Of a stretch of DNA of 64,000 nucleotides, positions 26,322 to 35,156 are shown in pieces; position 1 is the first letter of the stretch; the number at the start of each line of letters is the position of its first letter. A model generated the notes under the pieces. The model was not told the DNA's origin. It did no database searches and worked only from the letters and a program-made list of their open reading frames with translations. The stretch covers positions 248,001-312,000 of the forward strand of contig JADJBL010000045.1 of the NCBI GenBank assembly GCA_016703765.1, written 5' to 3'. A program made the position numbers and the translations under genes. The DNA is from Saprospirales bacterium. GTDB lineage: Bacteria > Bacteroidota > Bacteroidia > Chitinophagales > Saprospiraceae.

Positions 26322-27031
26322 AACCTTCAGAAAAACTACTCCAAAAGATCCGGGAAAGAGAGGTCCGGCCCCTGCCCAGGTGGCGTTTCACTCTGCGGAA
26401 CAGCCTGATCCTGAGCGCTTTTCTGGTGTCGGCTCTTCTGGGCGCCCTTGCCTTTTCGGTGATCCTGTTCGCGGTGCAGCAGACGGATTTCAACGTGGTG
26501 AACCACCTGTCGCACTCCCGCCTGGAGTTGTTCCTCGGCCTGTTGCCGATTTTCTGGATCGTGCTGTTAGTCGTATTCCTCGTCATCGCCATTTACAGTA
26601 TCCAGTATTCCCCGAAGGGTTACAAGCTCTCCGTCGCCAAACTGGTGGGCTACAGCGCCGCCCTGAGCATCCTGTTGGGTACCCTGTTTTTCGTCACGGG
26701 CGGCGCCCAACGCCTGGAGCACGTATTTGCCATAAACCTCAGCCTCTACGAAAGTATCAATGAGAAAAAAGTCAAACTCTGGTCAATGCCCGAAGAGGGC
26801 TATCTGTCGGGGGAAATACAGGAAATAGGCTTGGGTACATTCCAACTGAAAGACTTTAACGGCAAGCTGTGGACCATCTCTCACGAAGATGCCTTCATCC
26901 CTCCGGTGGTTTTGCTCGAAAAAGGCGAGATGCTCAAGCTCATGGGCGAGATGAAAGGAGAAGGCGAGTTTGTCGCAAGGGAAATTCGCCCCTGGGGCGG
27001 GTTTGGAGGAGGTAGGGGGAGGGGAAAATGA
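26318..27031 (+). CDS. Membrane protein coupled to the ECF sigma factor (possible anti-sigma factor)
   Basis: A 237-residue protein not recognised as a named family. A basic cytoplasmic N-terminus (KLLQKIREREVRPLPRWRFT) precedes about three hydrophobic helices (residues 27-52, 70-95, 108-128). A periplasmic beta-rich domain of about 100 residues follows (LWSMPEEGYLSGEIQEIGLG, WTISHEDAFIPPVVLLEKGE) and a Gly-rich end. That domain resembles small OB-like proteins that answer to cations or redox state, but this is only an impression. The 4-bp overlap with the sigma gene supports a regulatory role. No zinc-binding anti-sigma HxxxCxxC motif is present. Confidence 0.7.
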   Translation: MKPSEKLLQKIREREVRPLPRWRFTLRNSLILSAFLVSALLGALAFSVILFAVQQTDFNVVNHLSHSRLELFLGLLPIFWIVLLVVFLVIAIYSIQYSPKGYKLSVAKLVGYSAALSILLGTLFFVTGGAQRLEHVFAINLSLYESINEKKVKLWSMPEEGYLSGEIQEIGLGTFQLKDFNGKLWTISHEDAFIPPVVLLEKGEMLKLMGEMKGEGEFVAREIRPWGGFGGGRGRGK

Positions 27032-27160
27032 GGACGGGTGGGGTATTATTTGTCGAAATCCCCAACACATCGCACTAGTTTATATACCTCATTCGTTAAT
27101 TCCCTCGCGCGAATGCCACCTCCTATCCATCTTTGAAGACTATCCCGCTGAAAACCGATT

Positions 27161-28099
27161 ATGTCGAGATTTCTACCGTGCCGTATTTGGGTTTTTCTTC
27201 TGGCCTTCTGCTGTCCCGCGTTGGCGCTTTCACAGTTCGACCTGCAAAGTGATTCGGCTTTCTTTGCGGCTCAGGAATCGGAGTTCCAGAGCTGGCTCAA
27301 AGCCAATGACATGGACCTCACCTTCCGCACCGACGGCGTGAGCATTGACTCCGACCGGGTCTATTTATTCCTTACCTTCGCCGGGGAGGACCCCGCATGC
27401 GAATCCCTTCAGACTATCTGGGATTCCTGGGAAAGGCAGTTCAATATGGCGCACGGATTCCGGAAACTCTTCCACGAAAAACTCCTCGAACCCTTGTCGG
27501 TGCTCTCCGAATTGTCGGTCGACATCACGGAGATCGTCGTGCGCTGCAAAGGGCAGGGGCTCTTCAACGTCCGCATTTACGGCGGGGCCGACGGCCGCAT
27601 CCTTTCCCAGGGCAACGAAATGAAGATCATGGGCGGCGGCGTCATTCCCATTCCCTTCGAAACCCTGAAAGAGGTCTACACCGGCGGCCGCAATAGCAAC
27701 ATCGACCACAAGCTCAGCGTGCGAAAAGTGCGGCTGGCCGTGGGCGATTACCTCCTGAACCATTGGTACGAGGGCAAGGGCACACCCATCCTCTACAATG
27801 TCCGGGTGGATACCTCGGCCAGTTATTACAACGAGTTTACCTGGGAGTTCAGCCACCTCAGCCACGAGGTGCTGGACGAGGGCTTTTATGAATACCACCG
27901 CATCCGGATCGAGGTGCGGGAGCGAAACGACCAGATTGAGCTGACATGGGATTTTACCGGTAAATTTGGCAGCGGCATCCTCTTTCCGCCCCGCCGGAAC
28001 GACTACAAGCTCATGGAAACATACTACAAAGACGACCTGGAAGCCTACGAAAAGAAACTCTTTAGAAAGATCACCGAATACCTGCAAAAACAGCAATGA
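27161..28099 (+). CDS. Secreted protein of unknown function
   Basis: 312 residues with an N-terminal signal peptide (CRIWVFLLAFCCPALALSQF). I do not recognise a family. The mature protein is mixed alpha/beta and rich in charged residues. It shows an N-terminal segment FQSWLKANDMDLTFRTDGVS, a central VRCKGQGLFNVRIYGGADGR, and a C-terminal charged helix YYKDDLEAYEKKLFRKITEY. The stop overlaps the start of the next gene (ATGA at 28096), so the two are co-expressed and probably act together at the envelope. The preceding 130 bp show no obvious promoter. Confidence 0.65.
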   Translation: MSRFLPCRIWVFLLAFCCPALALSQFDLQSDSAFFAAQESEFQSWLKANDMDLTFRTDGVSIDSDRVYLFLTFAGEDPACESLQTIWDSWERQFNMAHGFRKLFHEKLLEPLSVLSELSVDITEIVVRCKGQGLFNVRIYGGADGRILSQGNEMKIMGGGVIPIPFETLKEVYTGGRNSNIDHKLSVRKVRLAVGDYLLNHWYEGKGTPILYNVRVDTSASYYNEFTWEFSHLSHEVLDEGFYEYHRIRIEVRERNDQIELTWDFTGKFGSGILFPPRRNDYKLMETYYKDDLEAYEKKLFRKITEYLQKQQ

Positions 28100-28515
28100 C
28101 AGAGACCTCCCCCAAACGCTCCTTCCGCCAACGCATGGGCCTCCTCATCGTTTGCCTCCATTTGGCCCTGCTGGCCGCGGCCCTGCTCTACTACGTCTTC
28201 AAGGGTTTCGACCTGGAAGAGCTCACCGCCCTCTTCGCCATCCTGGCCCCGGTGACCGCCCTGTACGGCGGCATCGCCTTCAAATCACTCGGCGAAGACG
28301 AGCCCACAAACGCCTCCATCCCGCCTGCCCGCGCCAAAACGATCCGCCTGCTGGTCTGGGGCCACTTCCTCTCTATCGGCCTGCTGATCTCCCTCAAGGC
28401 ATTGGCCCCCAACGTGCTGAATTTCAAAGAGATGACCATCCTGCTCGGCGTGGTGGAGAGCTACTTCGGCGCGCACATGGGGACGCTGGTGCATGTGGTG
28501 TTTGGGAAGCAGTAG
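28096..28515 (+). CDS. Small inner-membrane protein of unknown function
   Basis: 139 residues with four likely transmembrane helices: LLIVCLHLALLAAALLYYVF (about 16-35), ALFAILAPVTALYGGIAFK (about 45-65), LLVWGHFLSIGLLISLKAL (about 85-103) and TILLGVVESYFGAHMGTLVH (about 113-133). There is no catalytic or transport motif that I recognise. It overlaps the preceding secreted-protein gene by four bases and ends 8 bp before the convergent helicase gene. Confidence 0.65.
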   Translation: MTETSPKRSFRQRMGLLIVCLHLALLAAALLYYVFKGFDLEELTALFAILAPVTALYGGIAFKSLGEDEPTNASIPPARAKTIRLLVWGHFLSIGLLISLKALAPNVLNFKEMTILLGVVESYFGAHMGTLVHVVFGKQ

Positions 28516-28522
28516 GGGGGGG

Positions 28523-31500
28523 TTACCCCAACGCCACCAACTCCTTCAACTCCCTGTTCGACAACTCCCCGATCCATTTCTCCCCGGAGGCCACCGTCAG
28601 GTTGGCCAGTTCTTTTTTATTCTGGAGCAGTTTATTGATCTTCTCCTCAAAGGTCCCCTGGGTGATGAAACGGTGCACCAACACATTGCGGTGCTGGCCA
28701 ATCCGGTAGGCGCGGTCGGTGGCCTGGGCCTCCACGGCGGGGTTCCACCACAGGTCGTAGTGAATGACGTTGCTGGCGGCCGTGAGGTTTAAGCCTGTAC
28801 CGCCCGCTTTGAGGGAGAGCAACAGAATCCGGGTGCTCCGGTTGCGCTGAAAATCGTCGACCATCTCGTCGCGCAATTTGCGGCTGACCCCGCCGTGGAG
28901 GAAGGGCGCTTCGAAACCGAATTCCTTTTCCAGCATTTCGACCAGCAGTTTCCCCATTTCCTGGTATTGGGTAAACAGGATCGCCTTTTCCTCGCCGTCC
29001 AGCACCTGCCGCAACAGGTCGAGCAGGAGCAGGGCCTTGCCGGAAAGGGCCGGATCGGAGGCCCCTGTTTTTAGAAAATGTTTGGGATGGTTGCAAACCT
29101 GCTTGAGGGCGGTAATCAGCTTCAGCACCAGCCCCCGGCGTTCGATCCCCTCGGCGCCTTCGACGGCTGCCAGGGTATTGTCGAGCACGTTCTGGTAAAT
29201 GGCGGCTTGCTCGGTCGTCAGCTGGCAATATTGATCCTGCTCCACCTTGTCGGGCAGGTCGCTGATAATGGCTTTGTCGGTCTTGACCCTGCGCAGGATA
29301 AAAGGCTCCGTGACCTTGCGGAAACGGTTGAGCTGTCGCTGGTCGCGGTCTATTTCGATGGGACGGGCGAAATCCTCCTTGAACTGGTTGAGGTTGCCCA
29401 GGTAGCCCTTGTTGGTGAAATCGAAAATGCTCCAATACTCGCTCAGACGGTTTTCCACCGGGGTGCCGCTCATGGCGATGCGCACGGGCGCGGCAATCGC
29501 CTTGACGGCCTTGGTCTGGGCCGTCGCCGGGTTTTTGATGTTCTGCGCCTCGTCGATGACCACCGTCAGCCACTTGTGCTTCTGCAATTTGGCGGCCTCG
29601 CTGCGCACCACCCCGTAGGTGGTGAGGAGCAGTTCGGCATCCTTCAGGGGCTCCAGCTTCCTGCCGGGACCGTGGTAAATATGCGTCTTCAAACCCGGTG
29701 CAAAGCGCCGGATCTCCTTGTCCCAGTTGGTGAGCAGGGTGGTCGGCACGATGACGAGGCCTTTTTGCTTTTTGAATTCCCCGTCCTCCTTGAGTTTCAG
29801 CAGTGCGGTGATGACCTGCACGGTTTTCCCGAGACCCATGTCGTCGGCAATCAGGCTGCCGAAGCCCAGGCGGGAGTTTTTGTACAGCCACTCGTATCCG
29901 CGCAATTGGTAGGGGCGAAGGGTGGCCTCCAAACCGGCCGGCAATTTTGTTTTTTCGCCTTTAAGCAGATCGGCCAGCAGCTTTTGGGCCCTGGTATCCA
30001 GCTTTATTTTGGCGCCCTGGTATTCTTCCGCAAGCGCTGCCTGTAACAATTGGTGTCCGCCCAGGGCAGGGGGCCGCTCGAGCTTGTGGATGAGCGCCTG
30101 TATTTCCTTTTCATCGAAAAATACATACTGGTCGTTGAGCTTTACGATGCCGGAAAGGCGTCCGACCTGTTTCAGAAATTCTTCCGGAGTCATCACCTGA
30201 TCCCCCAGCGCGATCTGCCATTGAAAGCGCAGCATATTTTCCAGGCTGATCAGGGAAGTTCCCTTCACCGTGCCCTTATCCGCCCCCTCCAGTTGCAGCG
30301 ACAACTGCGGACGGAGTAGCTTTCGAAGCGCCTTCGGCAGGAGCACCTTGATGCCGAACAATTGAATGGTGGGTAATATCTTGAACAGGATTTCGACGAA
30401 TTCCTTTGGATTGAAAAGGAGTTCCTCCTTGCCCTTGGAGGCCACCAGGCGGCTTATTTGAGGAAAAAAATCGGATAGCATCGTCAGGTCTCTCAACACA
30501 TCCAGGCGCATTTCCCGGTAAGAATCGTCCCGGAAGATCTCCGCCAAAGGCGTTGGCGCTTCGAGGTATCGCGATTTGTCCTCCACCGAGATGGTCACTC
30601 TAAAGGCCCTTTCCAGATCTTCCACCTGTATGACGGGCACGAATTTTTTATCCGAAATGAAAAACCGGTTGAGCCAGAGTTGAATAGCGGAGGGGTATTC
30701 GCGGGTTTCAAATGATTCGAAGCGCTCGGGCGAGCCGTAAAAAAACAGCCGCATGATGGCGTTGAAACGCCCGGACTTGTCCAGACCGTGACCGCTTTGG
30801 ACGAAATAATTCAGAAAGAGCCCGACCAGGGCCGGGAAGGCGTCTTCCTCCGTGGGTTCGCCTTTTTCCCCTCCCACCATATAGTAGAGCAATTGCGGTG
30901 GGCTGAGCATTTCCACCAGATCGGCTACTTCCCAAACCTCTTGTTTCAGGTAGGCCGGCAGCCAGCGGATCTTGTAGCGGCCTTGCTCCAGTTCCAGAAA
31001 CTGGGGTACGAAGGCGCTTTTTTCGGCCAGTTTTTCCGCCAGGCGAAAGCCCAGGACCAATCCGCGCATAGGTTCGGATAGCTGCTCCAGGCGGCTCACA
31101 GGGGCCTGTTTGAGCCAGGCGGCGAGTTCTCCCAAATTGTCGAATTGAGCGCTTTTTTTGCTCCTGGCATCGAAACAACGGCAGTGGCGGAATTCCAGCT
31201 CTTCATCGAGCAGGATCTCTACCTTTTCCACCCGCTCCAGTTCGGGGCTCCATTCTCCGTCCGGCCTGCTTTCAGTCGCACGGGCCACCGAGGTGTAGAC
31301 CTTTTTCAACTCCAGGCGAAAGTCGCCGTCCGGAAAAAAGTGCGCTTTAGGGGGCAACAGGCCCATCAATTGGTCCAGGCAATAAGGGAGGGTGGAAAAG
31401 TCGAGTTCCGAGAATAGCTCGGCATTCCATTCAAAGGGGATAGTTTCCTCTTCGGCAGTTTGCCAGAGGTCCTCCACCGAAAGCACCCGGACCTCTTTTT

Positions 31501-32026
31501 GTCCCGCCGCCGTATATCCCACTCCTTCCAGGCCTTTGAACAGGTCGAAATCGTGGAGCTCGAAAACCAGGAAGGGGTTCTTGTCGATCTCATTAGCCAC
31601 GAGGTATAACACCGCGGCCATGTGTTTGCAGGGCACGGCCCAGTCGGGGCATGAACAACTGCCTTCCATGTCCCGCCAGGAGCGCGGAAAAATATGGATG
31701 CCCTGATTCAGGCAGGCCTGGTATAGCTCGTTGGGCAATTCCCGGTTGAGCAACCTGGAGAGAAATACCGGGTTTCCGGTGACGATCCCGAGGATGCCCG
31801 CCTTCTGCTGGGCCGAAAAGGCCGGTATGGAGATATCGACCTTATAAGGTCTGGGCCTGCTTCCCTGCACCTTGGCGGTAATACGGTTTTCGTGGATCTG
31901 AATATCCCTGGCCGCTCCATTATTGGCGTAGCTTTTCCCCCGGGGCAGGCGGTTGGAGTAGTCGATGCCCTGGAGCGCGTGGAGCCATTGCTCGCCCCAC
32001 CAGGTGTTGCCGTAGGATTTTCGCAT
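28523..32026 (-). CDS. SNF2-family helicase with N-terminal SWIM zinc finger
   Basis: 1167 residues. A SWIM finger near residues 120-140 (CSCPDWAVPCKH; CxCx8CxH) suggests DNA or protein binding. After a long middle region of about 500 residues typical of bacterial SWIM-SNF2 proteins comes the double RecA motor. Motif I is LIADDMGLGKTVQV (near residue 725), motif II is VVIDEAQNIKNP, and motif III is AMSGTPVENRLSEYWSIFDF. The C-lobe has LFTQYQEMGKLLVEML, LLLSLKAGGTGLNLTAASNV and ATDRAYRIGQ. It is a DNA-dependent ATPase/translocase. The start lies only 6 bp after the abiEii stop at 32033, so it is very likely in one operon with the AbiE toxin-antitoxin genes. Confidence 0.93.
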   Translation of the reverse strand: MRKSYGNTWWGEQWLHALQGIDYSNRLPRGKSYANNGAARDIQIHENRITAKVQGSRPRPYKVDISIPAFSAQQKAGILGIVTGNPVFLSRLLNRELPNELYQACLNQGIHIFPRSWRDMEGSCSCPDWAVPCKHMAAVLYLVANEIDKNPFLVFELHDFDLFKGLEGVGYTAAGQKEVRVLSVEDLWQTAEEETIPFEWNAELFSELDFSTLPYCLDQLMGLLPPKAHFFPDGDFRLELKKVYTSVARATESRPDGEWSPELERVEKVEILLDEELEFRHCRCFDARSKKSAQFDNLGELAAWLKQAPVSRLEQLSEPMRGLVLGFRLAEKLAEKSAFVPQFLELEQGRYKIRWLPAYLKQEVWEVADLVEMLSPPQLLYYMVGGEKGEPTEEDAFPALVGLFLNYFVQSGHGLDKSGRFNAIMRLFFYGSPERFESFETREYPSAIQLWLNRFFISDKKFVPVIQVEDLERAFRVTISVEDKSRYLEAPTPLAEIFRDDSYREMRLDVLRDLTMLSDFFPQISRLVASKGKEELLFNPKEFVEILFKILPTIQLFGIKVLLPKALRKLLRPQLSLQLEGADKGTVKGTSLISLENMLRFQWQIALGDQVMTPEEFLKQVGRLSGIVKLNDQYVFFDEKEIQALIHKLERPPALGGHQLLQAALAEEYQGAKIKLDTRAQKLLADLLKGEKTKLPAGLEATLRPYQLRGYEWLYKNSRLGFGSLIADDMGLGKTVQVITALLKLKEDGEFKKQKGLVIVPTTLLTNWDKEIRRFAPGLKTHIYHGPGRKLEPLKDAELLLTTYGVVRSEAAKLQKHKWLTVVIDEAQNIKNPATAQTKAVKAIAAPVRIAMSGTPVENRLSEYWSIFDFTNKGYLGNLNQFKEDFARPIEIDRDQRQLNRFRKVTEPFILRRVKTDKAIISDLPDKVEQDQYCQLTTEQAAIYQNVLDNTLAAVEGAEGIERRGLVLKLITALKQVCNHPKHFLKTGASDPALSGKALLLLDLLRQVLDGEEKAILFTQYQEMGKLLVEMLEKEFGFEAPFLHGGVSRKLRDEMVDDFQRNRSTRILLLSLKAGGTGLNLTAASNVIHYDLWWNPAVEAQATDRAYRIGQHRNVLVHRFITQGTFEEKINKLLQNKKELANLTVASGEKWIGELSNRELKELVALG

Positions 32027-32032
32027 GGGTGG

Positions 32033-32810
32033 TTAAAATTCAACTTGTTGTAAATAAGCTTCAAACAGCAATATCCGTTTCTCGTCCTTTTCTTCAAAGA
32101 GGTAGGAACGGACATCTTCCACCATTTCCTGAAAATTGATCTTTTTGCAAGCATCCAATATTTTCTCCTTTAACTCCTCCGGTCCGGTAGCTCCCATTTT
32201 TTGCTTTAGATAGGCATAGTTTGGTTTGGTCTTTGCCAGAAGGAAGGTGACGTCGAAAAAATCGCGTCCCTTTGGTCGCGGTCTGCCGAGGATGGCGCAG
32301 AATTTTTGAGCGAGCAGGATATCAATTGGGGGGAAAGGATATTATTGAGCACATCGAATTTGTTGAGGATGAATACCTCGGGTTGGTATTCGAAATGTTG
32401 AGCCTCCGTATCAAACTTGATCACGATCTTTTCTTCCCGGTGACCGCTCAGGCCGGTTTCGAAAAGCAAATTCGGAAATTTTATATGGCAGTGAAAAGCG
32501 CCCTTGAATACATTCCGGATTTCGACGGTTAATCCCTGCCGGCTTAATTGCTTTTCAATATGTGCCGTCATCAACTCGGAAAATCCTGCTGGCTCAGGCC
32601 AAGGTTGTCGAAGTCAAGGTCTTCTGAAAAGCGAAAATTGTCGTGAACGATGCGCAGGCAAGTGCCTCCCATGAAGCATAACTTCGGACCGAAGGGACTT
32701 CCATACACCATCTCCAAAAATTTTATATTGCAGGTACTCCTCAACATGAATTGCCCCTTCCCGTGCAAGGTTTTTGGGTAATAGGACTTGATGCTGTCAA
32801 GACTGAGCAT
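32033..32810 (-). CDS. AbiEii/AbiGii-family nucleotidyltransferase toxin (two frameshifts)
   Basis: About 259 residues when repaired. The N-terminal part (32571-32810) has KSYYPKTLHGKGQFMLRSTC and the nucleotidyltransferase signature FMGGTCLRIVHDNFRFSEDL followed by DFDN (GGT...DxD). After an A-run at 32580-32583 (one base short) the frame moves to TAHIEKQLSRQGLTVEIRNV, GAFHCHIKFPNLLFETGLSG and YQPEVFILNKFDV. After the G-run at 32328-32333 (one base short) it continues PIDILLAQKFCAILGRPRPK, then GRDFFDVTFLLAKTKPNY, to the stop at 32033. AbiEii toxins modify tRNA acceptor ends with nucleotides and abort phage infection. Both breaks are in homopolymers, so a working gene is likely. Its start overlaps the AbiEi stop by 14 bp. 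Confidence 0.85.
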
Positions 32811-33429
32811 GGTACAGGTTTAAGAAGGTTTTTATTCGCTTTGTCAATGCGTCGGACTGAATATGCCTTAGGTATTCATCCAACTTCTCCAGATTAACCG
32901 CTTCCCCAAAAGCATCCCAATCGAAGCGCAGGCTGTCAAAATCCACCTCTTCTTTATACTGTTGATTGAGGTGCACGAAATCGATGAGAGCCTTCTCCGG
33001 ACTGGCCATTTTATACCAGACAGGCATACTCCCTTTTGTTTGCCTCTCCAACTGGTAACCAAAAAACATGGAAGGCTTTAGGTTTCGGTAATGGAAATAG
33101 CCTATTGGAGTATGGAAAGATGCTGTTTTTAAGGTGCTGACCGAAGTGGTTCGAAACACTCCCTCTGGAATGAAGTGGTAGAAAGCAAATGCCGACTCCA
33201 GCGAAACATACGACGGAGCATAGATTTTGTTGGCTATGAGGCATAGGTCATCCTCCTGCATGAGGCGGTCCACAAAACAATACCAGCTATTCCGGATCTT
33301 TTGAATGTAACCCTTGTCCTGCCAGGCAACCAGAATTTTTCGATCAAACCCGGGAAAGGCAATTTCTATATCGTTTGTGGAAAAAACTGTAAATTCCCTG
33401 AATGCTTTTTGGAAAGCAAAAAAATTCAT
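32797..33429 (-). CDS. AbiEi-family type IV antitoxin/autorepressor
   Basis: 210 residues with start 33429 (MNFFAFQKAFREFTVFSTND); the longer frame upstream would run through the operator. An N-terminal winged-helix region (STNDIEIAFPGFDRKILVAW, then QDKGYIQKIRNSWYCFVDRL) is followed by the AbiEi antitoxin domain (YAPSYVSLESAFAFYHFIPE, TTSVSTLKTASFHTPIGYFH, MASPEKALIDFVHLNQQYKE). In AbiE systems this protein does not bind the toxin but counteracts it, and represses the operon through inverted repeats. A matching 12-bp inverted repeat sits 8 bp upstream of the start. The ABI toxin gene follows with a 14-bp overlap. Confidence 0.87.
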   Translation of the reverse strand: MNFFAFQKAFREFTVFSTNDIEIAFPGFDRKILVAWQDKGYIQKIRNSWYCFVDRLMQEDDLCLIANKIYAPSYVSLESAFAFYHFIPEGVFRTTSVSTLKTASFHTPIGYFHYRNLKPSMFFGYQLERQTKGSMPVWYKMASPEKALIDFVHLNQQYKEEVDFDSLRFDWDAFGEAVNLEKLDEYLRHIQSDALTKRIKTFLNLYHAQS

Positions 33430-33436
33430 TCCATTT

Positions 33437-33466
33437 CTATTTGTTACGAAAATACGTAATAAATAG
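33437..33466 (-). promoter_or_regulatory. Predicted AbiEi operator (12-bp inverted repeat) over the abiE promoter
   Basis: Arms CTATTTGTTACG (33437-33448) and CGTAATAAATAG (33455-33466) are complementary at 11 of 12 positions with a 6-base spacer. On the - strand a -7-like TATTTTCG (33454-33447) lies in the spacer and one arm, with a TTG 20 bases upstream (33477-33475). A repressor bound here would block the promoter. Confidence 0.6.
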
Positions 33467-33531
33467 AAACGACGCAAGTGCGTTTTTTGAAATTTCCCCA
33501 ACTTATTCACACACCCTTTAATTCTCCAATC

Positions 33532-34577
33532 ATGAAACACTCCCTCTACCGATCCGCTCTTACCACAATCGCAGCCGCCTTGCTTTGCAGCGCCTCCTGT
33601 CCTCCCAAACCCTGGCCAGCCAGGCATCCGGGGAAAAGATCTGGCACGTAAAGGCCGTGCACCCCTCCGGCAAATTCCTCGACGTCAAAGCCCTGGATAA
33701 GGCCGGCAATGTGTACGACGTCAAGGCCATCGAGGAAGGCGGCAATACCCAGTTTATGGATATCAAAGCGCTCCGGGACGGCAAAAAGCTCCCGGTGAAG
33801 ATCCTCGTGAGCGACGACGTCTTCTCCCCCGTCAAAGCCATCGGAGAAGACGGTACGATCTACGATATCAAGGCCCTCACGGCCGACCGCCAACGCCTCG
33901 ACGTCAAAGGCGTGAGCCGGGCGGGCAATATCATCCACCTCAAGGCCATCAGCCAGGAAGGCGAATTTTACGGCATCAAGGCCATTTCTCCCGAAGGGCA
34001 ACTCCGGGATGTGAAGGGCATCAAGTTTTCGGATGAAGAGGTAGAAACCGTGGTGAATGGGGTCGAGGTCCTGGCCCATGTCAAAGCCCTTCCTCAAGCC
34101 CCCGGCCAGAGCGGCGATTTTATCTGGCACGTCAAGGCCGTGCATCCCGACGGACAATTGCTCGACGTCAAAGCCCTCGACAAAGCTGGAAATATTTACG
34201 ACGTCAAGGCTATCGACCAGAACGGCAATATGCACCTCATGGATATCAAGGCCTTTGTGGGCAATCAAAAACTGCCCGTGAAGGTGCTGGAGAGCAGGGA
34301 TCCCAACGCCCCGGTGAAAGCCATCGGCGCCGACGGCACGATCTACGACATCAAGGCTTTTACAGCCGACAGGAAGATCCTCGACGTCAAGGGAGTGGCC
34401 GAATCCGGCAACCTCATTCACATCAAAGCCATCGCGGCCGACGGCTCCTTATATGGCGTTAAGGCGATCTCGCCCTCGGGCCAGCTTTACGATGTGAAGG
34501 GCATTGAGCCCGGCGAATCGTTTATGGTCAACGGAGTTAGAGCCAGGGCACACGTCAAGGCCCTGCCGCAGAAATAA
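33532..34577 (+). CDS. Exported DVKAI-repeat protein (DUF7486-like), frameshifted at the signal peptide
   Basis: About 349 residues. The ATG at 33532 gives a signal peptide (MKHSLYRSALTTIAAALLCS), but the repeat body is one frame over. One base is missing near the CCC at 33604-33606. The body consists of two tandem copies of about 150 residues (from IWHVKAVHPSGKFLDVKAL and from FIWHVKAVHPDGQLLDVKAL), each ending AHVKALPQ. Within each copy about nine short units repeat the pattern G-x(2)-[YL]-D-[VI]-K-[AG]-[ILVF]. Such a regular strand-turn pattern suggests a beta-solenoid or propeller. No function is known to me. It diverges from abiEi with about 100 bp between them. Confidence 0.8.
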
Positions 34578-34581
34578 GGGC

Positions 34582-35082
34582 TTACATCCCCGGCGTGTAC
34601 ATGTGCAAAGTAATTGCAGGCTCCGGCCGGGGATTCCGGACGGTATGCAGCCCCATCACGTCGTCTATATAGGCGATATGCCCGGTAAAGTACGTGCTTT
34701 TGGAAAGCAGCTCTTCCCGATGGTCCGTACTATACCGCTTTTCCTCCACCGCACCATGCAGTACCTTAAAGGCGCAGCCCCTGCTGGCATGGCCGTGCAG
34801 GTTGCATTCCTCATACGGCGCCCAGCGGATCAGTACGACTTTCAGGAATTCATTGTGAATGAGCACCTGCTTCGCTACCGGGTTTTGGAGGAAGTTTTCG
34901 ATCTCTTGTCTGTCCTTAAGGGAAAACTGCCGGAGTATGGGCAGGAAATCAATGGCCGAGTCATTGCGTTGCGAGGCGAGGCCGGCATACTGATGTTGAA
35001 GGAGCTCTTTGAAGTTGGTCCCCGGGTCGGAGATGGCTTGCGCAGTGGTGGTACCCATACTTTGATCTTTTGGTTGTGTCAC
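34582..35082 (-). CDS. Cysteine dioxygenase-like cupin protein
   Basis: 166 residues. The cupin iron site is visible in VLIRWAPYEECNLHGHASRG (His-x-His) and GCAFKVLHGAVEEKRY, with a third histidine in MGLHTVRNPRPEPAITLHMY. This matches the cysteine dioxygenase type I family, which oxidises cysteine to cysteine sulfinate in the cytoplasm. The HGHxxxGC cysteine that forms the thioether crosslink to Tyr in mammalian CDO is present here as GC. Thiol substrate specificity (cysteine versus 3-mercaptopropionate) cannot be decided by eye. Start 35082 is the first ATG; a second Met follows at residue 9. Confidence 0.85.
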   Translation of the reverse strand: MTQPKDQSMGTTTAQAISDPGTNFKELLQHQYAGLASQRNDSAIDFLPILRQFSLKDRQEIENFLQNPVAKQVLIHNEFLKVVLIRWAPYEECNLHGHASRGCAFKVLHGAVEEKRYSTDHREELLSKSTYFTGHIAYIDDVMGLHTVRNPRPEPAITLHMYTPGM

Positions 35083-35156
35083 AAAGATGGGGACGGGGGG
35101 TATCCAGGCGCCAGTTCAAAGTTGGGTCAGGGGGTGTTCAAATTGTTGGAGGGTGA

